Source: Torymus aiolomorphi (lineage: Eukaryota > Arthropoda > Insecta > Hymenoptera > Torymidae). Taken from it: 64,000 nucleotides of DNA. Below, piece by piece: positions 22,409-33,600 of this stretch. The notes beneath the pieces were generated by a model. It was not told the origin of the DNA. It made no database searches and was given only the letters and a program-made list of their open reading frames with translations. Within the stretch, counting starts at the first letter, position 1, and every line of letters starts with the position of its first letter. The stretch covers positions 85,286,522 to 85,350,521 of the forward strand of contig CM070877.1 of assembly GCA_036365515.1 (NCBI GenBank), given 5' to 3'. Both the position numbers and the translations under genes were made by a program.

Positions 22409-23091
22409 AACTGATTACGAGTCAAAGCGTATACATGATAAATTTTTCACATGAATGCATTCTTTGTTTTGTGAGAAGGAAATGTGTGCCGCGACATGTA
22501 ACTATTTATGGTTGTACCCGATAACTGCGTTAAGTGGTTCTAAGAACACTTCACCCTCACCATAAATGCGTTCTTTGTTCAACGGTTTTTAAGTTACGCG
22601 TGAAGAAAATGTGTATATGATGATAACATTTTTCACGCGTAAGTATTTCGTAATAAAAGAAAACGTTTTGAATACTCTCTCGCGGGAGGAAAATGAATTA
22701 AACTGATTTTTTTTTTTCAGGAGTGGGAAAATGAAAGGTCTGTAAATGAAAACATGATTTATATATTTTTTTGTTTATTCGATCAAACTTACAAACTATG
22801 AATACATAAACTTACATACTATGAATACATAAACTTACGAACTATGAATATATAAATTTTGAAAAGAGACAAAAACGTACAAACTACGAATACATATGGT
22901 TTAACCGAGACAGACACAAGCGATGCTTAAAATTAACTACGAATACATAAAATCGCATTTGAACCAGGGGCTGATTCATTTCAGTATTAAGATATTACAA
23001 GTAATGAACAATGACGCATACATATATTAGCTTACAAATCTAGGCCCAACAATGCAAAATATATCTTAAAGTTAGAGAGATTAATAATGAG
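21783..23091. repeat. Non-coding spacer with diverged triplicate repeats and microsatellites
   Basis: Between the 285-aa ORF and the protease. Three diverged copies of a ~110-bp block share GGTTGTACCC(A/G)AT(A/G)AC and ATGAATGCGTC-like cores (about 22095-22190, 22210-22310, 22475-22585). A GT microsatellite lies at 22356-22406. Imperfect ~23-bp tandem units (ACTATGAATACATAAACTTAC) lie at 22790-22900. It may hold the promoter of the downstream ORF, but no motif decides that. Confidence 0.65.
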
Positions 23092-23620
23092 TCATTGGCC
23101 TACATGCCTGAGTGCACGAGCCGCACCCTTGTGAAGTAGCACGCGGGAAATTGTAAGCACGTCCTTCTTTTTTAATTTTTTGTTCTTTATAATGTTATAA
23201 AATTTAGCAGCTATTTTGTCGTTGGCGCCAGCATCCGTCGTAAAGATGTTACAAAATTTTCGTAAAGTAAACCCACTACACATAAAATGCAAAAACATGA
23301 CGCAATATTCACCGCACACTTTAGAATCGAAACTTTGCAACTTCTTCTTGTTCCACCTTGAACCACTTGCAATTTCTTCTGAGTCGATCGAGATGATGTC
23401 GCGACGATGGTGGTAGTCCATAGCTATCGAAATAGGTAACTCTTGCATGACTGTCTATGTAGAAAGCTACCCAATGAGAGCCGGGCTTGTCCGCTGTGTC
23501 GAGATTTGCAATGGCCGCCGATGGACGGCTCAACCGGCTTGGTATGTGATTAGCTGCATAAACTCCGAGCGAATTAGCAGAGAGGCCGCAGATGACTCGC
23601 GTTATTTCATTCGTGTTCAT
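23092..23620 (-). pseudogene. Polinton adenovirus-type cysteine protease (PRO), frameshifted
   Basis: The N-terminal frame (23321-23620) has the catalytic histidine in SHWVAFYID (about H49) and the acidic residue in YFDSYG (about D65). The C-terminal frame (23092-23448) has the oxyanion glutamine and nucleophile cysteine in LQSFDSKVCGEYC. A one-base frameshift near 23355 separates them. Adenain-family proteases cut capsid and core precursors during virion maturation. The size (~175 aa) fits the family. With catalytic parts split between frames this copy should not make active enzyme. Confidence 0.88.
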
Positions 23621-23628
23621 TTTTTTTT

Positions 23629-24270
23629 TCAGTTAGAGGATGTGTCGCCCTCGATGGCTGAGTAGTATATGTCATTATTATCGCTGCTGTCACTATTTGT
23701 ATCTCTTTGCTCGTAAACTGCTGCAAGGAACATTCCACTTTCCACGTTTTCTTTAGGAAGCGCTTTCCATTTCGCAGGAAGTATCGAGCACAGCCACTTT
23801 TTTAGCTGATGAACTTTGTAAAGAGAACAAAACTCTTTTTTGGCCAAAAAGATTTTGGTTGAATGCGTGGCGCGCAGTGTATTGTCTGGGAACATTTTGT
23901 TGAGCTTTTTAAACGATGGTGAATAAAATTTTTCCAAGTTGATGACGCTGCGTCCGAAACGCGCTTCGATGTATCGGGCCTTCTCCTCGCCGCGCACAAA
24001 AATTGTTCGCGATACTCCGGCAATGTTGTAAAGATGCCGATGTAGCTGACGAAGCGTTACTTCGCCGTCAAACCAATGAACACCGTGAATTTCGACGGCT
24101 AGAAAGGTGTTTGTCTCTTTGACATCGTCCGGCAAGTCGGCAAAACTATGCGGCGCTTGCACTATCCAATGATCACTAATTTTCTTTTGCAGGCACGTGA
24201 TAGCTACTTCCTTGGGCAGAAACTTTTTGTCCGAATCACGAAAACCTTGAATATCGATTACGTAGTCCAT
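23629..24270 (-). CDS. Conserved Polinton ORF, possible nuclease-like protein (213 aa)
   Basis: Intact frame. The open frame extends to 24345, but I take the ATG at 24268-24270 as start because the conserved part begins MDYVIDIQGFRDSDKKFLPKEVAI. Further blocks are HWIVQAPHSF, a HGVHWFDGE segment, and a Ser/Asp-rich tail. I recall similar ORFs in arthropod Mavericks. The spacing of Asp and Glu (DIQGF...KEVAI) recalls an RNase H-fold exonuclease, but I cannot show all catalytic residues, so the function is a guess. Its end lies just upstream of the protease. Confidence 0.6.
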   Translation of the reverse strand: MDYVIDIQGFRDSDKKFLPKEVAITCLQKKISDHWIVQAPHSFADLPDDVKETNTFLAVEIHGVHWFDGEVTLRQLHRHLYNIAGVSRTIFVRGEEKARYIEARFGRSVINLEKFYSPSFKKLNKMFPDNTLRATHSTKIFLAKKEFCSLYKVHQLKKWLCSILPAKWKALPKENVESGMFLAAVYEQRDTNSDSSDNNDIYYSAIEGDTSSN

Positions 24271-24424
24271 TTTGTGTAGAGGCGCGTGTTCGCGTGTAAG
24301 AGAAAAAGCGAAGTGACGAGAGAGAGCGCCGCATGTGAACGCCACGCTTCCCCCTCCACTTTTTATGACTATGGCAATGTGACACGTGGCGCCTCTGCAG
24401 GCCCGTCGTCTTCTGCTCTTGCGC

Positions 24425-25765
24425 TTAGGCGCTGAAATCCGTTAAAATTTGTCGAGTGGAGTCGATTTCGAGAACGTTATCGTACTCTGCGTAGACAATG
24501 CAGTTTATTGTAACAGTCGGCGCCGTCGCGAAGCCCACTTCGATACGCACAGTTCCCGAGCGTACGAGGTTCCAATGAGAGTGGCAATGCGCTGATAAAT
24601 CGGGTGTGAGATCGAATGCCGTAAGAAAATACCCCATTGAATAGTTGTAACGGTTTATGCCTAGGCCCTCATTGAGAAAATGTATCCCTGTGTCTGAGTA
24701 GAGTGTTTGGAATGCCTTGATAAACGTTGCGCTGTTGCCTGTAAAGTGCGGTTGTAACGGTTTGCTTGGTATTTGAACCACGTCGATATATAGCGAGAGA
24801 TAATTTATGTCAAAGTGTTGAAAGTTGAATGGGTTTAGCGCTCGATTTCCATTGAACGCTTTGTTATCGACGAAACCGATGATTATACGTTTCGGCAGTT
24901 GACCAAGAATCGCATTATCAATGCTATCGCCTAGTATACCAGTGTGAAGCGTAAATGTTTTCACCTCGACACGCGTAATGGGGTATTTGGCTGTTGCTTT
25001 GGCCAGTGTATTGGCGTGTGCGATCAAAATACCAGGATTTATCTTGACACGACGAACAATGAGGGTAGCTTCTTTTATTTTTATTCCGAATCGGCCGTCG
25101 TTTGTGGAATCCATCAGGCAAAATGCATCATTATTACGCACCAGACGCACTCTCATTTCGATGCCATTGATGAGGATTTTATCCTGATTAAACAAGTCGC
25201 AGTGCAGATGTCCAATCATATCGAATGCACGACCCTCTTTCGTAAAATATTGCCTCTGAACGAGGCCTTTGTTCGAACCGATTGCTTGATTTTCCGCCAC
25301 GCCCTCCATACAGCCGGGTGTATCATCGTACCAGAGGCTCGCGGTGAGATGAGATTCTTTGGCAGCGGGGGAATAGCTCAGCAGTGACTCTATGTAAGCT
25401 CTGTACGCGTACATGTTGTTGGGCGGTGAGGTGAGCTTTTGATTGAGAAAAATATCGATTTAATTGAACATTGAATGAAGAAGATTGTTTACAGGGCCAA
25501 CTTTTAGATTTGTGTCGACATCGTCGTTGGGGAGTATTTGTGCCTTGACAAAGAGCATGGTGTGTGCGAGATCGATATAATGCTCGCTGGCACTAGGTAC
25601 GACGAATTCGATGGGCGCATCGCCCTCGTCGCTGATCGAAGAGACGGGCTTATAGTTCAAAAAACTGCTGCCCTCGATGGAGGTTTGAGTAGATGGGAGG
25701 GAGAAAAGATCGAGTTCGCTCGACATACACTCTGACGAGTGAGAGTGCAAGAAAGACATTTTCAA
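24425..25765 (-). pseudogene. Polinton major capsid protein (double jelly roll), one in-frame stop
   Basis: Two open segments in the same frame, 25460-25765 and 24425-25459, are separated by a single TAA at 25460-25462; total about 446 codons. Hallmarks of the Maverick capsid family (the transposon-derived F54H12.2-like group) are GPVNNLLHSMF, AYRAYIESLLSY, PAAKESHLT and NPFNFQHFDINYLSLYID. The family forms the hexon-like trimer of the icosahedral shell. Apart from the stop the frame is intact from the start near 25765 to TGA/TAA at 24425. Length is slightly below the usual 450-650 aa. Confidence 0.88.
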
Positions 25766-25768
25766 GAT

Positions 25769-26276
25769 TTATTTTGGACCGAAAATATCGTTAATGTCCC
25801 GAAAAGCGGGGGTTTTCCGCGTTCTCCTGCTCGCTTTACGAGTCTTGCGCGGTGCGGCTATCAATTTTTTCTTACGCTTGGTCCGCGAGGTACGAGCGCT
25901 TGCACGTGCCTTTGTCGACTGCTGTTGCCGTTTGACGCGCCTGGTAGTTTTATACCCTGACCCCTTCATGATTTCGCTAATTATCTTTGCCGCTTTTCTT
26001 TTGAGATGGCGTCCCGATTCTCCGGCTCTCGATTTTATGGCCTTCTTGAAATTGACACCATTGTTTGTGACATCGTCTATGATTTTCATACCTGCGCGCA
26101 AAGTCTCTTTCCCGACGGCCTTAGCGCCACTCCTGACGTATGGCAGAATGCGGCGAAAGAGGCCCCCCAACCGAGCCAACACCCCGCCCTCTCTGAAAGG
26201 CCGAGCCAGCGAAAACGCTTCTTACTCCACTCCCGCCACCTATCTGCTCATCGTAGTATCTAGTATAATGAGACAT
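25769..26276 (-). pseudogene. Polinton basic pX-like virion protein, frameshifted
   Basis: The ATG at 26274-26276 opens a frame (MSHYTRYYDEQIGGGSG...) rich in glycine. A frameshift at about 26165-26185, in a G-rich run, moves to the frame 25769-26182 with LGGLFRRILPYVRSGAKAVG, then a very basic tail (RRVKRQQQ, TKRKKKLIAAPRKTRK). Such Gly-rich to Arg/Lys-rich proteins sit next to the capsid gene in Mavericks and are compared with adenoviral core/pVI-pX proteins. It ends 3 bp before the capsid start. Role in DNA packing or membrane passage is inferred from the family. Confidence 0.75.
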
Positions 26277-26337
26277 CACAGTGACTTCGTCTGAAATGGA
26301 GTGTCACGGTCAGCGTACCGTACTCGAATGGAATGCG

Positions 26338-27085
26338 CTATCCGAGCTGGTCTCTTATATCGATGATAATATTGTGAAAATTGTGATAGAGAAGCGGTAT
26401 GTAGTGGGCGGGCGCGAAACGCTGCACAGCGCTGCAGCCGTATCTGAATTTTGAGTTATCCAAGGAAACGATGCGCAAGAGCGAGGCCTGTGTGTCCCCC
26501 ACTGTGTAGGGTTCACAAATATCTGTATAAACGTACAGTTGGTCGGGAATGGCACGAAAGAGCGAGGCTGGTCTCTCGGCTACAATTTCCCGCAGCGCGC
26601 CATGGTTAAAGGTCGTAAACAGAATTTTTTTCCCGGGCTCGTCATCGAACCCAAAAATGCGTAGAATTTTTTCGTTGAAAAGAGTCGCATGTGGCTCTTG
26701 ACAGGCGCACTTGCGTCTGGTGGCACAATAGCCATTGCTCTCCTTTACGGGTTCAAGCATGTGATGCTTATAAGTGTCATTCGAGTTATTTATGGCGTCT
26801 GCCAGCTGTTGAAGAGAGTCGTAAATGCCGACTGGAAAATGGCAGAATGTTTTCTCACTCTGTTCGTCGTCGCTCATGGCGAACAAACTAAAAGTGTAAA
26901 AGGCATCATTGTCTTGAAAATGCACGATGCTACATGGTACGTGAATTTCCACCAGTCCGACGTGCCACTCTCCGTGTAATTTGATGTGGCAAGTGGGTGG
27001 TGAAACAGCTGGTTGTGTTATCGGGAAAGTAAGCCATACTGCTGTTGCTAGGCAGTACCATGTAAAAATCTTCGTTCGCGTCCAT
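26338..27085 (-). pseudogene. Polinton minor capsid (penton-like) protein, frameshifted
   Basis: The ATG at 27083-27085 opens MDANEDFYMVLPSNSSM, typical of Maverick penton proteins. The frame is lost near 26985 (a small deletion or one-base gain) and resumes in the frame 26338-26952, which begins around VEIHVPCSIV. The C-terminal half has many aromatic and beta-prone segments and ends at 26338. About 245 codons in all. The family forms the vertex pentamers of the capsid. Next to the pX-like and major capsid genes, as expected. Confidence 0.8.
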
Positions 27086-27101
27086 GTCTACTCGTGGTTT
27101 T

Positions 27102-28193
27102 CTACGAAATGCTCTCGAGTTGACTCGCTTTCACCCAAGAATTAAATTTATCGGGATAGCCTAGCCACTTGACGAGCACTTGTTTGTTGGCGCCACGACC
27201 TTTCGTGCGCACAATACGCTCGATTTTAAAACTCTTATCGCCAGTCAGTTGATCGTGCCCCACCAAAACGAGCTCTTCGTTGTAAAAGAATCCGTCAATT
27301 ATTTCTCCGTTTAAGTCCGCCAATACATATGTGTACAGCCCTTGCCGCGGAGATACGCGTATAATCTTGAAAATCTCCTCACTGAAATTTTTTTCGTATC
27401 CGCGCTCGAAGGTGTTCTTTGTTCGACTGACACGGACGAGGTCACTCACAGCAAATTTACGGTAGGGCACGGCGGGGCGGCGATAATTGGAGCGCGCGCG
27501 CTTGGCCAGCTTATCGCGCGCTCGCGCAGCGTTGTAAAGGTTGACGTCTGCTGGGCGCATTCGCGTACCGCTGTGCCGAGAATGATTGTACGCGTACACA
27601 ATTTTTTGCAGAACATCGATGTATCGCTTGGTGTTTCGATGTGAGAAATATCTCCATATGCGCTCGCGCAGCGTTCTGTTGAGCCGCTCGACCACCGCTG
27701 CCTTGACATCTGGATTTCTAGCGACACGAAAGCTGATCTCCATGCGCTTGAGAAGATTTTGAAAAGCGGCGCCAAGAAATTCCTTGCCACGATCGGACTG
27801 CACGTACATGGGCAAGCGCGGCTTCGCTCTGTCGGTAATTCACTCAAAAGCGTCGGTAACGTTGCGCGCAGTTTTATCCTTCAGTGGTTCAACCCAGGCA
27901 AACTTACCGAGTACATCGATGACCACGAGAATATAGCAGTACCCGTCGTTGTAATCCTTTATCGATGTGAGCTGAAGTAGATCGCACTCCCACACGTCAT
28001 CGACGTTCGTTACATTGTACGACAGGCGCGGGAATCTTCTTTTTATCGGGTGATGAAGCGTGTAGGCATCTTGATTGCTCAGCCACCCATAAATTTTTTT
28101 CTTCTCCTTCATGGCATTTACGCGAAGAAGGTTTCGTGCACCCGCGTAACCCGCCTCATGCTGGAGATCGTAGTATTGTTTTCCGTATGGCAT
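27102..28193 (-). pseudogene. Polinton integrase (DD35E, chromodomain), one in-frame stop
   Basis: About 363 codons in one frame, broken only by TGA at 27840-27842. Catalytic triad: D~71 in VWECDLLQL, D~134 in YVQSDRGKEF, E~169 in VVERLNRTLRERIW, so D-to-E spacing is 35. The C-terminus (about residues 318-362) is a chromodomain: FKIERIVRTKGRG...VLVKWLGYPDKFNSWV. Family function: insertion of the linear element and possibly targeting to modified histones. The stop falls between the first and second catalytic Asp. Related to retroviral-type rve integrases (F54H12.3-like). Confidence 0.92.
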
Positions 28194-28201
28194 CTTATCG
28201 C

Positions 28202-28966
28202 TTATATATCAAAGTGCATCCATTTTTTATTGGTCTGCTTTTTACTGCGAGTTAGCATGGGCGAGGGTGCATTATTTTCTCCGGTCTCTACAGTCTGTTG
28301 CCGCGGCAAACGTCGTTTGGCCGTATTCGCTGTTGCAGTCAAAATCCGCCCAATTTTCAAAACTTTGGGATTTTCGATGAGATTAACGGGCGTCTCGCTA
28401 GTTTTGAGAAATTTTGCAAATTCAAAGCGCCCAACAGGCGGTTCTTCCTCCTCAACACGCGGGCTCTTTTGCAGTGTGTCGAGAAGTAACTCGATTATGC
28501 TCGAGCGTGCCACTTGTCGGCCATCGATGCTCACAGTGCCTGCATTGTCCCACTTTAGACGCTCGGGAACCGTTGTCCTCCAGTGCCGAAGCAAGAGTCG
28601 CGCTTTTGGCGCGAGTACTTTGGGTATATCTCGGAGAATGGTCTCCTCGCTGAGCGGCGCGAGACTCTCTTCGATTTTGTCTACCTCGTGATTCGTCTCG
28701 CGCCGCTCGGCGATACGCTCGTTGTCGCGGAAAAAAAGATAGCGACGTAAAATCTGCAAATAATTCAGACATTTTTCGTAATCATCGCGCGCTGCCTTCG
28801 AGCGTAAAACGTCGTACATTTCGGTGTCCAAGCGAGAAAAATTATCGCCATGCGTTTGTAAACTTTTTTTCTCGACATCCGTGGTCGGGTTCGCGGCCAT
28901 CGAACCTTCTGGCACGAGAATCATTTTACGCGCGTGTTCCATCTTATTGCGTGTCACGCGAGCCAA
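28202..28966 (-). CDS. Conserved Polinton accessory ORF (254 aa), unknown function
   Basis: Intact frame starting MARVTRNKMEHARKMILVP, a start I associate with a recurrent Maverick ORF between ATPase and integrase. It has a predicted helical region (residues ~45-110: YEKCLNYLQILRRYLFFRD), a conserved LLLRHWRT block, and a basic tail (PMLTRSKKQTNKKW). No enzyme motif. It overlaps the upstream ORF by 23 bases and stops 9 bases before the integrase start, which suggests joint expression. Confidence 0.7.
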   Translation of the reverse strand: MARVTRNKMEHARKMILVPEGSMAANPTTDVEKKSLQTHGDNFSRLDTEMYDVLRSKAARDDYEKCLNYLQILRRYLFFRDNERIAERRETNHEVDKIEESLAPLSEETILRDIPKVLAPKARLLLRHWRTTVPERLKWDNAGTVSIDGRQVARSSIIELLLDTLQKSPRVEEEEPPVGRFEFAKFLKTSETPVNLIENPKVLKIGRILTATANTAKRRLPRQQTVETGENNAPSPMLTRSKKQTNKKWMHFDI

Positions 28967-29342
28967 ATATTTTCGAAATGAGAGTACTCACGATTGGAGC
29001 TAATAAGATAGGCAGGAATGATCCTCCGTTCTGAATAATCGCTCGTTTCTTTGTGCGCCAATCGGTGTTACCACTCGGGTGCGATAACTTGCGCAACATG
29101 TGTTTATGCTTGCTCAATCGTCTCTTCTCGCTATCCGATAATTTTACGACCCCGTGTAAACGGTTCAACACGCACTCGCATATGCACTTAACAAGGGGTT
29201 TGTCAGCCGCTCGGGCTATGGTTGTGCGATGTTTCTTATCGCCGTGGCAGAGCACGCCGAGTAGCGCGAGATTTTTCTTGGAAAAATGTTTACCGCGTGG
29301 TAACATGCCGCGACAAGAGGTAGTTCGTCCGTACGGGGCCAT
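28944..29342 (-). CDS. Small basic Polinton ORF with C-terminal hydrophobic segment (132 aa)
   Basis: Intact. Order: basic N-terminus, a Cys-rich patch (VKCICECVLNRL), a very basic middle (SEKRRLSKHKHMLRKL), then a Gly and a hydrophobic segment FLPILLAPIVSTLISKIF close to the end. This layout (basic domain then GG/FLP-LLAP hydrophobic tail) recurs in small Maverick and adintovirus proteins next to the ATPase; a membrane-active virion component is a guess. Starts 32 bases after the ATPase stop. The true start could be an internal Met (residue 13). Confidence 0.65.
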   Translation of the reverse strand: MAPYGRTTSCRGMLPRGKHFSKKNLALLGVLCHGDKKHRTTIARAADKPLVKCICECVLNRLHGVVKLSDSEKRRLSKHKHMLRKLSHPSGNTDWRTKKRAIIQNGGSFLPILLAPIVSTLISKIFGSRDTQ

Positions 29343-29374
29343 AGTTATTTCCCGACTGACGTTCGGCGGGCAAA

Positions 29375-30070
29375 TCAGCGTGATTTAAAGTATTTGGGCA
29401 CGTATGCGTAATGCGCACTGTCACCGGGGAATATGTTTGGGCGAAATCTAAACTCATCGAGACAGTCTTGCGAGACATCTATAAAGAGATAACAGTGTGG
29501 CGCTCGCGTAGCGTCTATGTAGGCTTCGCGGAGAAAACCCGAGTCTTCGGGATGGATTTGGCGTGCGAGATGCTGTATTTGTGCCTTGTCGCGCGGATTT
29601 TTGAACGGCACTAGATACTTTGTATTTACAATTATGTCACGCTGCGCCTTTCCCTTGTGGAAAACATTTTGCGTTATGAATATCACGCTGATATTTTTGT
29701 GATGACTACCTTTCGTAAACAAGTCTAAAATAACGTCGCTCGAGGATTCTCGCATAAGATCATCGAGAATGAATAATTTTTTCTTCTCGTTGTCCGAGGA
29801 ATAGTCGCCTACCTGCGGGAGTCCCTCTCGAAACTCAATGATAGGTCCATTGGACTTAAAAGCTGTTCTGTAAGCCTCTTGCCATTCAGCGTAATAAAAC
29901 AGTAAACGGTCGAAGCGTGCGGTATACATGACCGGTAAATGGGTGAGAAAGCGCTGAACAAAGCGTGTTTTTCCACAGCCTGTGGGTCCACACACACAGC
30001 AGGTAAATGGATGTTTCAAGCGTGTATCCATTTTTTTACGACCTCTAGCTACCGAATGAGACTGTCCCAC
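29375..30070 (-). CDS. Polinton genome-packaging ATPase (A32/FtsK-HerA type), intact
   Basis: 231 aa, open throughout. Walker A GPTGCGKT (residues 28-35), Walker B KLFILDDLM (about 98-106) with acidic pair, and a sensor-like FITQNVF (about 133). The downstream Met at residue 14 (MDTRLKHPF) may be the real start. The family pumps element DNA into preformed capsids in Polintons and NCLDVs. It is the only core Polinton enzyme here without a visible break. Confidence 0.93.
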   Translation of the reverse strand: MGQSHSVARGRKKMDTRLKHPFTCCVCGPTGCGKTRFVQRFLTHLPVMYTARFDRLLFYYAEWQEAYRTAFKSNGPIIEFREGLPQVGDYSSDNEKKKLFILDDLMRESSSDVILDLFTKGSHHKNISVIFITQNVFHKGKAQRDIIVNTKYLVPFKNPRDKAQIQHLARQIHPEDSGFLREAYIDATRAPHCYLFIDVSQDCLDEFRFRPNIFPGDSAHYAYVPKYFKSR

Positions 30071-30610
30071 GCTTTCCCAATCATTTTATACCCTTTTTCC
30101 CATTCGCGCGAAACATTATCGTCTGCATGACGCGCAGACGGGGCGGCGGCGGCGGCGGCGGCGGCGGCGCGCGCGCGAGGACTAGCATCTTTACCGCGGT
30201 AATGAACTGACGTGGCGACAAGCTGGTCGTGCGGGGGGATGGGCTAATCCGCGGTGACTAGCTGATTCACGCGCGCACGCGCGCGTTGACTAGGCTGTCC
30301 CCCGCCGCGAGAATGAGCAGGACTACTGCGACGACTAGCATGCACAAGCCGGCGATATAGTTAACTATGAAATATGACGCGACTTTGTAACTAGAATACC
30401 TTCTTAGTATATTTAACATGAAAACGCTATAAAACATTCCGTATATTACTTTGTTAAGAAAATATAACGGCCTATTATCACAGCATGCTTTTTTTCAGCG
30501 TACTAATGCGAGGAAAGTGATGGATATAGGTAGAAATTATAATTATGAAAAGGACAATTTTTATTTTACATAAATACACGCAGTTACAAGTTTTTTATAA
30601 AATATACATA
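30071..30610. other. Spacer between ATPase and polymerase with GGC microsatellite
   Basis: 540 bp without a gene. About ten GGC units lie near 30142-30170, followed by CG-alternating DNA (GCGCGCGCGAGG, CGCGCACGCGCGCG) able to form Z-DNA or hairpins; the rest is AT-rich. It is just upstream of the ATPase block, so a promoter is plausible but no motif proves it. Confidence 0.7.
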
Positions 30611-33600
30611 CTATGCGTCGCTCTTATAACCAAAAGGTAGTGATACTGCATCGCGAAAGTATCTACGCTTCTTAAGTACTACGGAACACGACTTTTTTTC
30701 GTCGCGAGTGATGACTTCGTGCGTGCGAGTGCGTCTGATCGGTTTATATTTCAAAACGATGGGTTCTCTTTCGTTTTCAAAATACGCTGCGATCAAACGC
30801 GCGATGCTCTCGAAATTTATTATACACGAATTGGCGCTATTGAGACTAATACCCTTAATCTTACAGCACTCGACAGTTTCCCCGGTAGAGGGTACGACAG
30901 CTTGGAAGCCATAAAATTTTGGACCCGCTGAAAGAAACTTTGTAATATAGGTACCCTCGCCGTAGGCCTTTAGCTCGTCTGTCATGTTGCCGAGTAAAGC
31001 ACCCAGAGACGGAGTATACTCAGTAGGGTCATTTTTCTTACATGTGAAAATACACGAGTCTGTGTCCATGTATAGAACACGCGCTGCGGTGAGTTTTTCA
31101 ATATAAGAATACAACTCGAGACGCGCCTGCGCGGTTGTATACGCAGCTATTGCCACATTTGTATTACCCGAAACATCGACGGCATCTTCGCGAAAGCGCC
31201 AATTCGTGTATAAAAGGATCTCGTTGACCATAAGAACATCGAATACTTCTTTTTCCGCCGCTGTAAGAAGTTTTAATAGTCCCGCGTTTTTATAATAGTC
31301 GTTTGTTTCATATTTGAGCGTTGGCCGAATTTTCCCCACAGCGAATTCAAACACAATTTCGCGACAGAACGCAGCCCCGCATTTTTTTCTATTTTTTCCG
31401 AGTCTAACCTTATCCCTTCGTCACGCTCGTACTCGTCGACATACCGTTTTCTACTCTCTTCGACTGTACACCAAGCAGGCCAACCGCTTGCCTGCTGCTT
31501 CAATCGGAGAAAGGTATTGACATACGGGGCAAACAGCCCACCCGCACCCGTGACAGGATCGAACTGCGTGGTCTCATACTGCCAAATAACAAATATTTCT
31601 GTGACGCAGTAGCCAAGTTCGATCGCCTTCTGTAACTCGCAGACAACCCATGTGCCTGTAAATTCACGCTCAGTGGCTTGGTCGTGATTACAGTCGCCCT
31701 CTCGCAATTCCTCACAGCACGAGCGACAGAGTCCGAAAATCAGCCGAGAGTGCATTTTTATGGGTAACACAGGCAGCATCAAACTACGAGGTGGTAAAAC
31801 CTTGCACTTTATCAGCCCTTCCACGCGCGAGAGATCATTGTTTCGACCGCCAGTCAACTCCGTGCATTCTCCGCCGATGTAAATGCGCGGGTGCCCAATG
31901 GGATAACGTCCCCTCTTGCAGATATATGGGTAAAGAGAGCAAATATCGGTACATTTCATCTCTTCGTCCGGCGCGGTACTGCGAGAAGTGAAGATATTTT
32001 TCGTGCGGCCACCGAAAAAAGCGTCACGCGGGTTTAAGGATATTTTGCTCATGACCGGATGAGTTGCTAAATATTGTGTAATTTCCGGTTGCTGACTTTT
32101 CACGCGCGCGAAATCGCATTCCCACATCTCACGCACGTCCTATCCGAACCGCTTCATTGCTGCGACTTTTGCCACCGTGCCCTCGTACGCCTGTGCGTAT
32201 GTTTGGCCGTATTTATTTTTTCTCACAGTACGATTATCGCTGAAACAGCGCGAACAGCCATGCACGTAACAGCCTTGATATTCAAAAACAATTCCTTTGG
32301 CTATTGAGGCAGGCTCTCCTCCCCCGATTGGCGGTAGATAGCCGTCTACGAGAAACCCCTCGCGTAAACGAAACTTGCGCGATCGCCCCGCGTGTATAAT
32401 TTCACGCCCGAACTCGGGCTCGCAGTATAGCAGCCACTCTATAGATTGCTGCGAGTGCTTATCCCCGCGCCTATATCCGTTTGGCGGAATCAGGCCAATA
32501 GTTTTTGGCTACAAAAATTTTTTTTTAAAAACATACATACATGTGGACGCAATTGTACACGCGGAGACGAGCGGGTCTGTTTGAGCGACTTCTATGAAAA
32601 TTTCGCGAAACCGTATGCACGCGCGTCTCAATATTTCCACGTCCATTTTACAGTATTCGACAATCTCTTTTTGAAGTCGAATACGTAGTTTGGGGCTGTA
32701 TTCTCATACCACACGAGAAAAGCAGCACGTTCAGCCACAGACATAGTACCTGGGCAATAAAACTCGGGTGCGGGTAGAGGGCCCCTGTAGTGCTCATTCT
32801 CACTGGTATTGAAAAGGTGGGGGAAATAACCTTTCTTAGCGCTCTCGGGCAGTCCAAATGTCGCAGGCAAAGCACTCAGTTTCAATTGAAAGTAATTGAT
32901 ACTATCAATAAACTTTGTGCTCCCGTACTTTAGCTGCGTAATATTGTGGCCATTTAATATTACGCGCGGCGTGCCACACTTGGAACTTTCCGCCAACTCT
33001 TCCAATATAAATTGAGAGTCGAATGCCCGAGCATTGTGCGCTATACACATAATTTCGGCAAAATCTGTCTTTTCTCGCACACATAGCTCCAAGAGTTGTT
33101 TAACGGGATCGCGAGTGAAAATGAATTCGCGCACCCCGCAAGTGGGGCATTCTATTTGTATGTCGTCCGCGCCGATGCAATCCGAGCATACTTGTTGCGC
33201 AACGCACAAATTAGGTACGTGAACGCGCGCATTTTCGCCATACGGAGTGTCTTGTGTTGTCTCGAAATCATAAAAAATATAAAGATATTTTTTTTTTACC
33301 CGGGACGACAACGCTGATTGGCTGCATGAAGCACAAGTCGTTAAAGGCATGGTGCTTTTGACAGTGCCTACAAAAACTGATACCACACTCGTGTTTCCGC
33401 TGATACACGTTTACAATGTGCATGCAATTCTCACACAACCGCACAAGGTCGCACACTATTTATTATTTTTTTTGTAAGAGCCTGCACGCTTGTGATTCGC
33501 GAAACACTCGTGACCGAAAAATTGTCGCCCATAATCCACGCACTCTATCATTTCGACTTGATCGCTTCTGCATGGCGGTGAAACGTAACAGCACGCGCAT

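Noticed and set aside
24944..25387. Plus-strand ORF of 147 aa opposite the capsid gene
   Set aside because: Antisense shadow of a well-supported minus-strand gene.
28050..28691. Plus-strand ORF of 213 aa
   Set aside because: Antisense to the integrase start and the 254-aa ORF, no recognised domain.
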